Shown: piece by piece, positions 7,086 to 14,931 of the stretch
Layout: each line of letters starts with the position of its first letter
Position numbering within the stretch: the stretch's first letter is position 1
Assembly (NCBI GenBank): GCA_016866675.1
Contig: VGLO01000005.1
Coordinates: forward strand, 1 to 28,532
Source: Candidatus Staskawiczbacteria bacterium
GTDB taxonomy: Bacteria > Patescibacteriota > Minisyncoccia > Minisyncoccales > Staskawiczbacteraceae
DNA: 28,532 nt
Direction: 5' to 3'
Made by a program: the position numbers and the translations under genes
The notes under the pieces: generated by a model
The model's input: the letters and a program-made list of their open reading frames with translations, nothing else
Database searches by the model: none
Told to the model about the DNA's origin: nothing

Positions 7086-7124
7086 TCAACCAAAAAGAGC
7101 CCCGCGGGGCTCTTTTTTGGTTGA
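7086..7124. terminator. Strong bidirectional terminator between efp and the TIG-protein gene
   Basis: GAGCCCC (7097-7103), GC, GGGGCTC (7106-7112), flanked by A and T runs that serve as tails on both strands. Outer arms TCAACC/GGTTGA extend the pairing. It ends efp (+) and the convergent TIG gene (-). Confidence 0.92.
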
Positions 7125-7140
7125 TACAAAAGAGGTCTCT

Positions 7141-8631
7141 CTAAAAAGGTACATCAAAATTTGTTGGACTAGAAATGCTAGTACCATTACTTACTCTAAT
7201 TTCATACCTACCACCTGTCACAACATATGTCGCTGGAATTGTGACTGTCAATTGCGTTCCATTAGAATTAACAGAAGTAGGAGTTAATGGAGGATTTCCT
7301 CCAAAGATTACTCTAGAGCTAGATGAGAATCCGGTACCAGTAATAGTAATTGGAAAACTAGCACTTCCAGCCCTAATGAAATCGGGATTTAAACTGGTAA
7401 TTGTTGGTGTGACATTAGTTGTTGTTGGCGTCGTGGTGGTTGTGGGAGTAGTTGTCGTCGGCGCAGTTGGGGTTGTAGTTGTTGGCGTCGTAGGTGGATT
7501 AGAAGCTGTAGTATTTATTCTTAATGGAACACCAACACTATAAACTCTCGTACTACCAGTACTAGGATTACTTACTCTCACTAAAACGGATCCTGCTGTT
7601 GGAGAAATATTTGCTGGTAAATTTACATTAAGCTGAGTTGCAGTGCTACTTGATAAGGGCGTAAGATTTATAGGGTTTATTGTTAGAGAATTAGTGCTTG
7701 AAATGTGTATACGAGAAGCAGTTTGAGAAAAATTTGTTCCGTCAATAGATAAAATACCGGCTGTATTATTAATTGGAATCTCGTTTGGCAATATTGAGTT
7801 GATAGCCGGTGTTCCTAATGTAGTAGTTGTGGTAGGTTGTATATTAACAAAAAACGGAAAATTATTAGAAAATCTAGCTGGTGGGGCAGTAACATTCTTC
7901 ACCTGTAAATAATATGTATTACCAGTAGATCCACCACATCTGATATAACTAGCTGGAAGTGAAACTCTTAAATTATTTGGACTTATATATGCTGTGGGTA
8001 TTGAGTACGGTGAATTTGATATACCACCATATTGAGAACCTATTGCATTAACGGGAATAGCATCAACAATACTCCCCTGTGTAAAATTATTACCGTACAA
8101 GTCTATTGCAACGCTTACACCTGCTGTATTTAATGGAATATTTTGACAGGGTATTTCAAACGGAGATATATATCTTATCCACGGATGATCTAAAGATTGT
8201 ATTAAATTAAAATATGAGGGATTAGAAACTAATGTGCTTGAATTTTTTACATAGACTCCAATAGAGCTAGTAATTGATAAAACATTTGTATTAGTTCCGG
8301 GTATATTTCCCTGAACTGTAGCCCTAAGTTCTGTTGGAGAGATGTATTGTGTGACTAATGTCCATGGACCCACAGAACCAAGATGAGAGTAAGATTTAAT
8401 TGAAATTTGAGAAGAATTAATAAAGTTTGTTCCTCTGACAGTAATTTCTTGGGTCGTGACACTTCCTACTAGTAAAATATATGGACTAACACTTGATATT
8501 GTTGGAGTTAAAGGGATACTATCAGCTTTTGTTGTAAACCCGTAGGTTGTCATTTGATAAACCAAAGAAGTAGACAAGGTTGCTAAAATACTTAGCAATA
8601 CCACAAAACGATTCATGTTTTTAATTTCCAT
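7141..8631 (-). CDS. Secreted protein with four IPT/TIG-like domains and a Thr/Pro linker
   Basis: 496 residues. A hydrophobic N-terminal segment (about 8-25) and a TKAD sequence near 35 look like a secretion signal or membrane anchor. Four immunoglobulin-like IPT/TIG repeats follow, each starting with an I-x-S-x-x-P element: near 43 (TISSVSPYILLVG), 150 (IRYISPFEIP), 275 (AINSILPNEIP) and 410 (TITSLNPDFIRAG). Each carries the G-[TN]-x-F strand turn (RGTNFINSS, YGNNFTQGS, DGTNFSQTA, TGTGFSSSS). A low-complexity Thr/Pro linker (about 373-407) separates repeats 3 and 4. Probably a cell-surface protein for adhesion or envelope structure. No SD at the chosen ATG; an ATG five codons further in is an alternative. 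The first 38 residues closely resemble those of the TIG protein at 10702-11451. Confidence 0.8.
   Translation of the reverse strand: MEIKNMNRFVVLLSILATLSTSLVYQMTTYGFTTKADSIPLTPTISSVSPYILLVGSVTTQEITVRGTNFINSSQISIKSYSHLGSVGPWTLVTQYISPTELRATVQGNIPGTNTNVLSITSSIGVYVKNSSTLVSNPSYFNLIQSLDHPWIRYISPFEIPCQNIPLNTAGVSVAIDLYGNNFTQGSIVDAIPVNAIGSQYGGISNSPYSIPTAYISPNNLRVSLPASYIRCGGSTGNTYYLQVKNVTAPPARFSNNFPFFVNIQPTTTTTLGTPAINSILPNEIPINNTAGILSIDGTNFSQTASRIHISSTNSLTINPINLTPLSSSTATQLNVNLPANISPTAGSVLVRVSNPSTGSTRVYSVGVPLRINTTASNPPTTPTTTTPTAPTTTTPTTTTTPTTTNVTPTITSLNPDFIRAGSASFPITITGTGFSSSSRVIFGGNPPLTPTSVNSNGTQLTVTIPATYVVTGGRYEIRVSNGTSISSPTNFDVPF
7410..7505. repeat. Low-complexity stretch encoding the Thr/Pro linker
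   Basis: Imperfect repeats of GTTGT/GGCGT-type triplets encode runs of Thr broken by Pro on the minus strand. Such linkers are typical of extended surface-protein stalks and are prone to length change. Confidence 0.75.
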
Positions 8632-8740
8632 TTTTTTCAGAATTAATTATTCAGTCATTTTAATATTATAAAGCAACTTAAACAATAATAAGTTATTCAC
8701 AGGTAAAAAATCTTTAATCATAATTTAAAATTATCAGAAA

Positions 8741-8772
8741 GTGAACAAAAAGAAACTTTTCTTTTTGTTCAC
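8741..8772. repeat. Perfect 32-base palindrome downstream of glmS
   Basis: GTGAACAAAAAGAAA (8741-8755), CT, and its exact inverse complement (8758-8772). It lies between the glmS stop and the TIG gene start. It could end glmS transcription, but the stem is AT-rich and the T run after it on the minus strand is short (TTTCT), so a protein-binding role remains possible. Confidence 0.6.
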
Positions 8773-8800
8773 CTAGGGACTGCTAACCTCCAACACACAA

Positions 8801-10597
8801 TCATTCAACTGTCACTGATTTTGCAAGATTACGGGGCTTGTCTACATTAAGCCCTTTTAAGTCTGCAATATGATAGGCTAAAAGTTGCAAGGGTACAACA
8901 TTAATAATTGGAGATAATTCATCTATCGTTTCTGGCACCTTGATAACATAATTTGCTAAGTCTCTTATTTTTGGATCTTCCTTATTTATAACGGCAATAA
9001 CATTTCCTTCCCTTGCCTTTATTTCCTGCATATTGCTGATTATTTTTGAATAGACAGCATCTTGAGGACAAATAAAAACAACTGGCATGTGTTTGTCAAC
9101 CAAAGCAATTGGACCATGCTTCATTTCTGCCGCCGGATATCCCTCCGCATGTATATAAGAAATTTCTTTTAACTTCAAAGCTCCCTCCAAAGCCACTGGG
9201 AAATTTAAATTTCTTCCAAGGTATAAAAAGTTTTTTGCATCTTTGAATATTTTTGCCAGCTCCCTTATTTCTTCTGATTTTTTCAAGATCTCTTTTATTT
9301 TTTGTGGAATATTTTCAATCTCTAAAATTACATCACTTGGTAAATCTCCTCTTTCTTGTTTTAGGTACAGGGCAAACAAAGTAAGAGCTGTCACCTGACA
9401 AGTAAAAGCTTTTGTTGAAGCAACCCCAATTTCTGGTCCAGCGTGTAAATAAATTCCAGAATCAACCTCTCTAGCAATTGTAGAGCCAACAACATTTATA
9501 ATTCCCAAAGTTTTTGCTCCTTTTTTCTTTGCTTCCTCAAGTGCAGCCAAAGTATCAGCTGTCTCCCCTGATTGCGAAATAACGATAATCAAATCATCTT
9601 GTCGCACAATTGGATTCCTGTATCTGAATTCAGAAGCATAATCAACTTCTACGGAAATACCTGATAACTTTTCAATTAAATACTTTCCAATTAAACCTGA
9701 ATACCAACTTGTTCCACAGGCTGTAATTATTATTCTGTTTATTTCTCTGGGATTAAAATTAACACTTAGCCTTATCTTCCCATCCTTAATTCTTCCTCTT
9801 AGCGTATTTTCAATGGCCTCAGGTTGCTCAAAAATTTCCTTTAACATAAAGTACTTGAATCCCTTTTTCTCTATTTGCTCTACATCCATAGCAACCTCGT
9901 ATATTTCTTTATCAACTACGAATCCATTAATATTCTTGACTGCATATCCATCCTTTGTTAAAACAGCAACTTCATTGTCATCTAAATAAATAACTCTTTT
10001 TGTTTTTGAAAGCATAGCTGGTACATCAGAAGCCACAAAAATTTCTCCGACCCCAATACCTAAAACTAAGGGTGAAGATTTTCTCGTCACAACTATTTTT
10101 TCTGAAGTCTTATCTAATACCGCCAAAGCGTAAGCACCCTCAATAAGTTTTAAAGATTTTTTAACAGCTACTTCCAAATCCCCTTCGTAAAACTTTTCAA
10201 CTAAATGAGCTACCACTTCAGAATCTGTATCTGAAACAAAAATGTGTCCTTCTCCCTTCAAAAGTTCTTTTAGGGAATTATAGTTTTCAATAATTCCGTT
10301 ATGTACAATTGCAATACTACCCTTGCAATCTACATGAGGATGACTGTTAATTTCGTTTGGCGCGCCATGTGTTGCCCATCTTGTATGAGCTATTCCAATA
10401 TTTCCCTTTGCCAATATCTGATCAATTTGTGATTCCAACTCTGAAATTCTACCCGGTTTTTTGGCTAAATAAAAACCGCTATTGTTTTTTAAACAGATCC
10501 CTGAGCTATCATACCCCCTATACTCAAGCCTTTTTAATCCATCCAACAAAAAGGGCAGTGCTTGGTTTTTGCCAATATATCCAACTATTCCACACAT
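8801..10597 (-). CDS. glmS: Glutamine--fructose-6-phosphate aminotransferase (isomerizing)
   Basis: Makes glucosamine-6-phosphate from fructose-6-phosphate and glutamine, the entry to amino-sugar and peptidoglycan synthesis. 598 residues, a normal length. Cys2 of MCGIVGYIG is the glutaminase nucleophile after Met removal; the class II amidotransferase motifs HTRWATHG and NGIIENY are present. Two SIS domains follow (TACGTSWYSG and SQSGETADTLAAL; then YLGRNLNFPVALEGALKLKEI). The C-terminus LAKSVTVE carries the conserved active-site tail. No SD; a promoter (TTGTAA, 17 bases, TAGCTT) ends six bases before the ATG. The short upstream gap leaves no room for a glmS ribozyme. Two TIG-protein genes flank it. 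Confidence 0.98.
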   Translation of the reverse strand: MCGIVGYIGKNQALPFLLDGLKRLEYRGYDSSGICLKNNSGFYLAKKPGRISELESQIDQILAKGNIGIAHTRWATHGAPNEINSHPHVDCKGSIAIVHNGIIENYNSLKELLKGEGHIFVSDTDSEVVAHLVEKFYEGDLEVAVKKSLKLIEGAYALAVLDKTSEKIVVTRKSSPLVLGIGVGEIFVASDVPAMLSKTKRVIYLDDNEVAVLTKDGYAVKNINGFVVDKEIYEVAMDVEQIEKKGFKYFMLKEIFEQPEAIENTLRGRIKDGKIRLSVNFNPREINRIIITACGTSWYSGLIGKYLIEKLSGISVEVDYASEFRYRNPIVRQDDLIIVISQSGETADTLAALEEAKKKGAKTLGIINVVGSTIAREVDSGIYLHAGPEIGVASTKAFTCQVTALTLFALYLKQERGDLPSDVILEIENIPQKIKEILKKSEEIRELAKIFKDAKNFLYLGRNLNFPVALEGALKLKEISYIHAEGYPAAEMKHGPIALVDKHMPVVFICPQDAVYSKIISNMQEIKAREGNVIAVINKEDPKIRDLANYVIKVPETIDELSPIINVVPLQLLAYHIADLKGLNVDKPRNLAKSVTVE

Positions 10598-10603
10598 GAT
10601 TAC

Positions 10604-10632
10604 AAGCTATTATTTATTTAACTTTTTTACAA
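10604..10632 (-). promoter_or_regulatory. Promoter of glmS
   Basis: On the minus strand: -35 TTGTAA (10627-10632), 17-base spacer, -10 TAGCTT (10604-10609), six bases from the ATG. The predicted transcript is leaderless. Confidence 0.5.
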
Positions 10633-10664
10633 CTAATAGATAAATGTACACCTTGATAAAAAAT

Positions 10665-10694
10665 TTAGCAAACAAAAGCCACCTTTTTGGTGGC
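10665..10694 (-). terminator. Terminator after the second TIG-protein gene
   Basis: On the minus strand GCCACC, AAAAA, GGTGGC (10694 down to 10678) followed by TTTTGTTT. It lies seven bases past the stop and closes the 14894-10702 operon. Confidence 0.75.
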
Positions 10695-10701
10695 ATTTAT
10701 A

Positions 10702-11451
10702 TTAATGAGGCAATACCGGAGTAATAGTTGAAGATGGAATATTTGAAGGTGTAACAGTAAGTGGTATGGAATTAGATAATATTCCATTAATTCCATTTTT
10801 TACGATAATTGGATAAGATCCAGGTGTTGTAGTGTCTCCAAAGTATGTATTTATTCTTATTGCACTAGAAGAGATATAAGTAGTTGGCCTAAATCCCCCA
10901 TTAATACTTGCAGAAGAGTTACTTCTAAAGCCATTACCATAAATAGTTATCATGCGAGCAAGTCCGCTCGCAACAACTGATGATGGCTCAATACTAATTA
11001 ATACAGGGGGAGGAGGAGGGGTTATAGTAAAATATACAGGTTCAGACGTAATAGAGAAATAACCCGCATTGTCTGGATTCGCCACAATAACTTCCACCTG
11101 CATAGGAGTTGTAAGAGCTGAGGTAGCTATTGTTGCTCTTAACTGATTTGGATGAGAAATATTATACGTAGTTATTTGACCAGAAGTTCTACGCCAAAAA
11201 ATTACTGACCTATTAGTAAAACCCAAACCTGTAACAACTATCTCTGTGGCTGTACTACCCGCCACAACTTCTGATGGAGTAATACTATTAATGCGCGGTG
11301 GCAAAACATAAGTTGTAGTTGGGGGCATGACATCGGCTTTTGTCACTAGTCCATACGAAGCTACTTGATATATGAGCGCAGTTGTCAAAGACACTAATAA
11401 ACTCAAAAAAATAATTAATCTTTTATTACTTGATTTGTTTACTAATTCCAT
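10702..11451 (-). CDS. Secreted protein with two IPT/TIG-like domains
   Basis: 249 residues. The N-terminus has a hydrophobic segment (about 12-28) ending in a VTKAD sequence near 38, matching the larger TIG protein at 7141-8631 almost position for position (LxYQxxxYGxxTKAD). Two IPT/TIG repeats follow: RINSITPSEVVAG (about 53) with TGLGFTNRS, and LISIEPSSVVASG (about 151) with YGNGFRSNS. No long Thr/Pro linker. The gene starts 10 bases after the VirD4-like ATPase stop and precedes a terminator, so it is the last gene of that operon; the context suggests an exported or surface partner of the ATPase. No SD, only AT-rich sequence, before the ATG. Confidence 0.78.
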   Translation of the reverse strand: MELVNKSSNKRLIIFLSLLVSLTTALIYQVASYGLVTKADVMPPTTTYVLPPRINSITPSEVVAGSTATEIVVTGLGFTNRSVIFWRRTSGQITTYNISHPNQLRATIATSALTTPMQVEVIVANPDNAGYFSITSEPVYFTITPPPPPVLISIEPSSVVASGLARMITIYGNGFRSNSSASINGGFRPTTYISSSAIRINTYFGDTTTPGSYPIIVKNGINGILSNSIPLTVTPSNIPSSTITPVLPH

Positions 11452-11461
11452 GTTTATTAAA

Positions 11462-13924
11462 TTATTTTAATTTTTCTGACTTTTCAGAAACCACAACAGA
11501 TGCAAACGACCTCTTTGCAATATCTTTTTCAACAATTGCTTTTGGCTTTCCGCACTTTAGTTTTGAAATTTTCTTAATGGGATCTATAATTTGAGACCTC
11601 CCCTCTTTCGGAGCATAAGTTTGCATGGAAAATGAAGAAGAAGTTTTGTTATTTATCATCATTTTAACAACCAAGTTAAAGTTATCTAAGTTAACCAAAT
11701 CAAATCTGGAGAAATTTGGCTCAAACTGCTTCTCCAAAAATTCTGCATCTTCTGCTCCAACACGAAAAGCTCCCATAGACCCAACATTTCCCATTACAGC
11801 GTTTCTAATTGGCTCTTGGAGTTGCGGTATAAATTGATGTGCAATAATTAAATTTAATTTATACTTTCTGGCCTCTGACAAAATTGTACCAATAGAATCT
11901 GTGGTAAAGTTTTGAAACTCGTCAACATATAAATAAAAATCCTGCCTATCTTCTTCTTTTAACCTTGCTCTTCTCATAGCAGCCATTTGTATCTTAGAAA
12001 CCAAGATCAAACCAAGCAATGATGAGTTTACCTCTCCTGTTAAACCTTTTGAGAGGTTTGCCAAGAATATTTTTTTCTCGTCCATTATTTTTGACAAATC
12101 AAAGCCAGAGTGCCCCTGACCTATAATATTTCTCATCATTTCGTTTTCAATAAACCTGCCAACTTTTGAAACAACATATCCCAACATATCAGACTTTGTA
12201 CTACCTGTAGTTTGCGCCCACTCTTTGGTCCAAAAGTTTCTGACTACAACATCTGAAACCTTAGATAGTCTTTCCTGTAAAAATGCTGGGTCAGTAAACA
12301 TTTTTGGTATTTCAACAAGTGTACCCGGATTATCTTTGTCGGCCATTAAAGCCAACATAGCATTCCTCATATAATGCTCAAACATAGGACCAATAATTTC
12401 TGGTGGAAATAACTTATAAAAAATTGATATCATTTCCTGAACAGCAAAGTCTTTTTGCTCTGGAGTATCATATTCCAACATATTTAAACCAATAGGCCTT
12501 TCTTGATCAAACGGCTCAAACAAAACAACGTCATCCACTCTAGATTTTGGAATAATAGACAAGGTATGCTCTATTAGCTCGCCGTGCGGATCAATGACGG
12601 CTACCCCTTCTCCATTTTCAATATCTTGCCTAATCATTTCTTGCATTAAAGCTGATTTTCCAGTACCTGTTTGTCCAATTATATAAAAATGCCTTCTTCT
12701 ATCTTGCTTTGATGGGAAATAAACTTTTTTATCTTCACCGCGAAACGGAACATGTCCTAATAAAACAACTCCTTCATTTGGTAATTCACTTGGGGGCGGA
12801 GCCTCGTTAGACTTTGAAGACTTAATATATGGAGTTTCTGTTAAATGAGTTGGAAAATGATAAATACTGGCAATCTCTTCAACATTTAAAATGTTTCCTT
12901 GATGTTCATTGAAATTTCTGAAGACAAAATCAAAAATAAATTTTTTGAGCTTTTTATTTTTTTGTTCATTTGCAGTAAAGCTGTTTTGCAATGACAAAGA
13001 AAACTGGCTAAAAGAAGATGTTAAATGACTTAAAATTTCATCTGCTCTTTCTTTTGACTTGGCGCATGATATTAATCTTATGTTTACTTGAAAAGATTGT
13101 TTTTGTATTTTGCTAGTAATTGCCTCATACCCCAATTGGTCATACCCCTGCTCTTTTCCACGACTCTCCATTTCTTTTTCTTTTTGCTCTTTAGTCTCAT
13201 TGCTTTTTGCAGTTTCAGCAAAAAAATCAGCTAAAGCTCCTTGGTTTGCCTGATAAACAGCTGTTTTAACATCTTTTCCCTCTCTAATCTTTTTTAGGGC
13301 TTTTTGACCCCTTTTCTTTACATCAAAGCCAAATAAAGGTCGGATAATAAGCTGGATTGCTGCACCCTCATCTGGCTTAATTTTACTTAAATTATTTGTA
13401 ATTTGAGAAATTGGGTCTTTTTCAAGTTTTTGATAAGTGCTTATGGGAAATAAAAAATTATCTTTCAACTTTAAATAGGCTCCCGCAACCTCACCCTTTG
13501 GCTCAAAAACCGTGTAATCTTCCGGAACTTTTTTAACTATTGCCTTTGGATAAACTCCCTGCACATACTTTTCAAAAACAGAATCCAAATTTTTTGGTAC
13601 AGAAACATAAAAAGAAATGTCTGATCCACCTGTTTGAGAAGCAATCTCAAGAGCTACTGTTGGAGGTGAACCAAAAAGTTTTACAGTTTTTAATTGTACA
13701 AAATTAAGCAAAACCTGCTCCATTTGAGAAATTAAAACTTTTTCATCTTTGGCGATATCTCCATCCTTTTTGGGACTTTGAGATGGCATCATAACTAAAA
13801 ACAAAACAGATTCAAATCCGCCTAAAAGTGATCTTTTTTGAGAGGATTCAAAAAATAAAGAAATTAAATAACCTAAAATAAGTAATAAGAAAACTAAAAG
13901 TAATAGTACTACAATAAATGGCAT
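11462..13924 (-). CDS. Membrane-anchored VirD4/TraC-like ATPase (type IV secretion-type)
   Basis: 820 residues. One N-terminal membrane helix (about 3-26, VVLLLLVFLLLILGYLISLF) leads into a large N-terminal domain without recognised motifs, then an AAA-like motor. Walker A GQTGTGKS is near 418-425 and is followed by VAVIDPHGEL; Walker B is YLYVDEFQNF near 662-671; a sensor-like IIAHQFIPQL follows. This order fits the HerA/FtsK-superfamily conjugative coupling and pilus ATPases (VirD4, VirB4/TraC types). It may pump DNA or protein across the membrane or power a pilus. No relaxase or mating-pore genes lie nearby, so a complete conjugation system is not supported. It starts six bases after the upstream gene of the operon. 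Confidence 0.85.
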   Translation of the reverse strand: MPFIVVLLLLVFLLLILGYLISLFFESSQKRSLLGGFESVLFLVMMPSQSPKKDGDIAKDEKVLISQMEQVLLNFVQLKTVKLFGSPPTVALEIASQTGGSDISFYVSVPKNLDSVFEKYVQGVYPKAIVKKVPEDYTVFEPKGEVAGAYLKLKDNFLFPISTYQKLEKDPISQITNNLSKIKPDEGAAIQLIIRPLFGFDVKKRGQKALKKIREGKDVKTAVYQANQGALADFFAETAKSNETKEQKEKEMESRGKEQGYDQLGYEAITSKIQKQSFQVNIRLISCAKSKERADEILSHLTSSFSQFSLSLQNSFTANEQKNKKLKKFIFDFVFRNFNEHQGNILNVEEIASIYHFPTHLTETPYIKSSKSNEAPPPSELPNEGVVLLGHVPFRGEDKKVYFPSKQDRRRHFYIIGQTGTGKSALMQEMIRQDIENGEGVAVIDPHGELIEHTLSIIPKSRVDDVVLFEPFDQERPIGLNMLEYDTPEQKDFAVQEMISIFYKLFPPEIIGPMFEHYMRNAMLALMADKDNPGTLVEIPKMFTDPAFLQERLSKVSDVVVRNFWTKEWAQTTGSTKSDMLGYVVSKVGRFIENEMMRNIIGQGHSGFDLSKIMDEKKIFLANLSKGLTGEVNSSLLGLILVSKIQMAAMRRARLKEEDRQDFYLYVDEFQNFTTDSIGTILSEARKYKLNLIIAHQFIPQLQEPIRNAVMGNVGSMGAFRVGAEDAEFLEKQFEPNFSRFDLVNLDNFNLVVKMMINNKTSSSFSMQTYAPKEGRSQIIDPIKKISKLKCGKPKAIVEKDIAKRSFASVVVSEKSEKLK

Positions 13925-13929
13925 TTATT

Positions 13930-14313
13930 TTAGTTTGGTTTTTCTTTATTTTGCTTTTCTTCTGCTAATTTATCATGTAAGGCATCAAGCAAGAATGGGT
14001 CATCCATTTTTTCTGCAATTTTTATAGCCTCACTAAACCCTTCTTCAATATTAGACTTAGATTTGACTAAAGCCAATAATTTTTTTAATTTATTTTCTGC
14101 ATCAAGCTTATCTAAATCTGATATATCACTTTCTGATTCAGCGTTTATATTTTCGCTTTCTTTGACTTCTGATTCTTGTGATAAGTCATTGCCACTATCC
14201 TCTACTCTGACAACTTTTTTGACTTCAGGATTAGATTTTGGCTCTACATTTTCTTGTTCTTGAGGATTACTTTCTAAAATTTCACTTTTATTTTCTTTAT
14301 TTTTTATATCCAT
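13930..14313 (-). CDS. Small acidic protein, unknown function
   Basis: 127 residues, rich in Glu, Asp, Lys, Ser and Asn. The first ~80 residues look disordered and strongly acidic; the C-terminal ~45 (KLKKLLALVKSKSNIEEGF...DALHDKLAEE) is predicted helical by composition. No signal peptide, membrane segment or cysteine. It is sandwiched in an operon, starting two bases after the DUF4352-like gene and ending five bases before the ATPase start, so it is probably an accessory or adaptor of the ATPase; that is inference from position only. Confidence 0.75.
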   Translation of the reverse strand: MDIKNKENKSEILESNPQEQENVEPKSNPEVKKVVRVEDSGNDLSQESEVKESENINAESESDISDLDKLDAENKLKKLLALVKSKSNIEEGFSEAIKIAEKMDDPFLLDALHDKLAEEKQNKEKPN

Positions 14314-14315
14314 AA

Positions 14316-14894
14316 TTAATTTATTTTAAGATCTAGTAAAACTGATTGCACTTTTGGTACTTTACTAATTACCTGAATCTTCAAACCTTCTGACTGCCTT
14401 GAAACCTCGTAAATTCTCACACATGAAACCGGAGCAAATTCTGGTTTTAGGATAGACCCACACAAATCCGGTCTTGGTAAAAAGTTAAATGCCTTATTAG
14501 TTATTGGCACAAAATTTCTTCCTTCAGAATCAACTATATTTCCCAAATCCCATGTAAAAGAATCTGTATCAACTTTTCCTTTGTTTTGGGCTCCAATTGT
14601 CACTTTTATAAACCTTTCAGTTGTTTCTAAATCAGTTTGATTTGAAGTAGATGACTTTAAAATGCTTCCTGCATCAAAAGATGACTGCATTATCAGCCTT
14701 ATGTCTCCAACTGTTGCTTCATAAACTTGCTTGGAATCCTCAACCTCTGATTGATTGTTTTGATTATTTTCTGATTCAGTTTTTCTTGAAGTAATTGAAA
14801 TAGCAATAAAAATTATAGCCGCTATTACCAACACTACTCCTGCCAAAACCAATATTAATCTTGAAACACTCCCTTTTTGATTATTTTTTTTCAT
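14316..14894 (-). CDS. Membrane-anchored DUF4352-like protein
   Basis: 192 residues: short basic N-terminus, one membrane helix (about 13-32, LILVLAGVVLVIAAIIFIAI), polar spacer, then an extracytoplasmic beta-sandwich (about 60-190). The pattern ERFIKVTIGAQNKGK...VDSEGRNF, then LKPEFAPV...IYEV and the closing SVLLDLKIN, fits DUF4352-type immunoglobulin-like domains. Two cysteines (in DLCGS and VSCVR) may form a disulfide outside the cell. First gene of the operon with the acidic protein, VirD4-like ATPase and TIG protein. A promoter (TTGTGG, 17 bases, TAAAAT) overlaps the end of the upstream nuclease gene and ends eight bases before the ATG; no SD. Confidence 0.75.
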   Translation of the reverse strand: MKKNNQKGSVSRLILVLAGVVLVIAAIIFIAISITSRKTESENNQNNQSEVEDSKQVYEATVGDIRLIMQSSFDAGSILKSSTSNQTDLETTERFIKVTIGAQNKGKVDTDSFTWDLGNIVDSEGRNFVPITNKAFNFLPRPDLCGSILKPEFAPVSCVRIYEVSRQSEGLKIQVISKVPKVQSVLLDLKIN

Positions 14895-14902
14895 ATTAAT
14901 TT

Positions 14903-14931
14903 ATTTTATTCTTTACCCTATTGTACCACAA
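14903..14931 (-). promoter_or_regulatory. Promoter of the DUF4352/ATPase operon
   Basis: On the minus strand: -35 TTGTGG (14926-14931, inside the upstream coding region), 17-base spacer, -10 TAAAAT (14903-14908), eight bases from the ATG. Predicts a leaderless first gene. Confidence 0.6.

Noticed and set aside
7175..7543. Plus-strand open frame rich in Val/Gly
   Set aside because: It is the complement of the Thr/Pro linker and last TIG repeat of the real minus-strand gene.
10598..10701. glmS ribozyme or riboswitch upstream of glmS
   Set aside because: The gap is only about 100 bases, holds another gene's terminator, and the promoter ends six bases from the ATG, leaving no leader for a ribozyme.
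11462..13924. Integrated conjugative element
   Set aside because: Only one ATPase resembles a type IV secretion component; no relaxase, integrase, pilin or attachment repeats were seen, and the neighbours are core genes.
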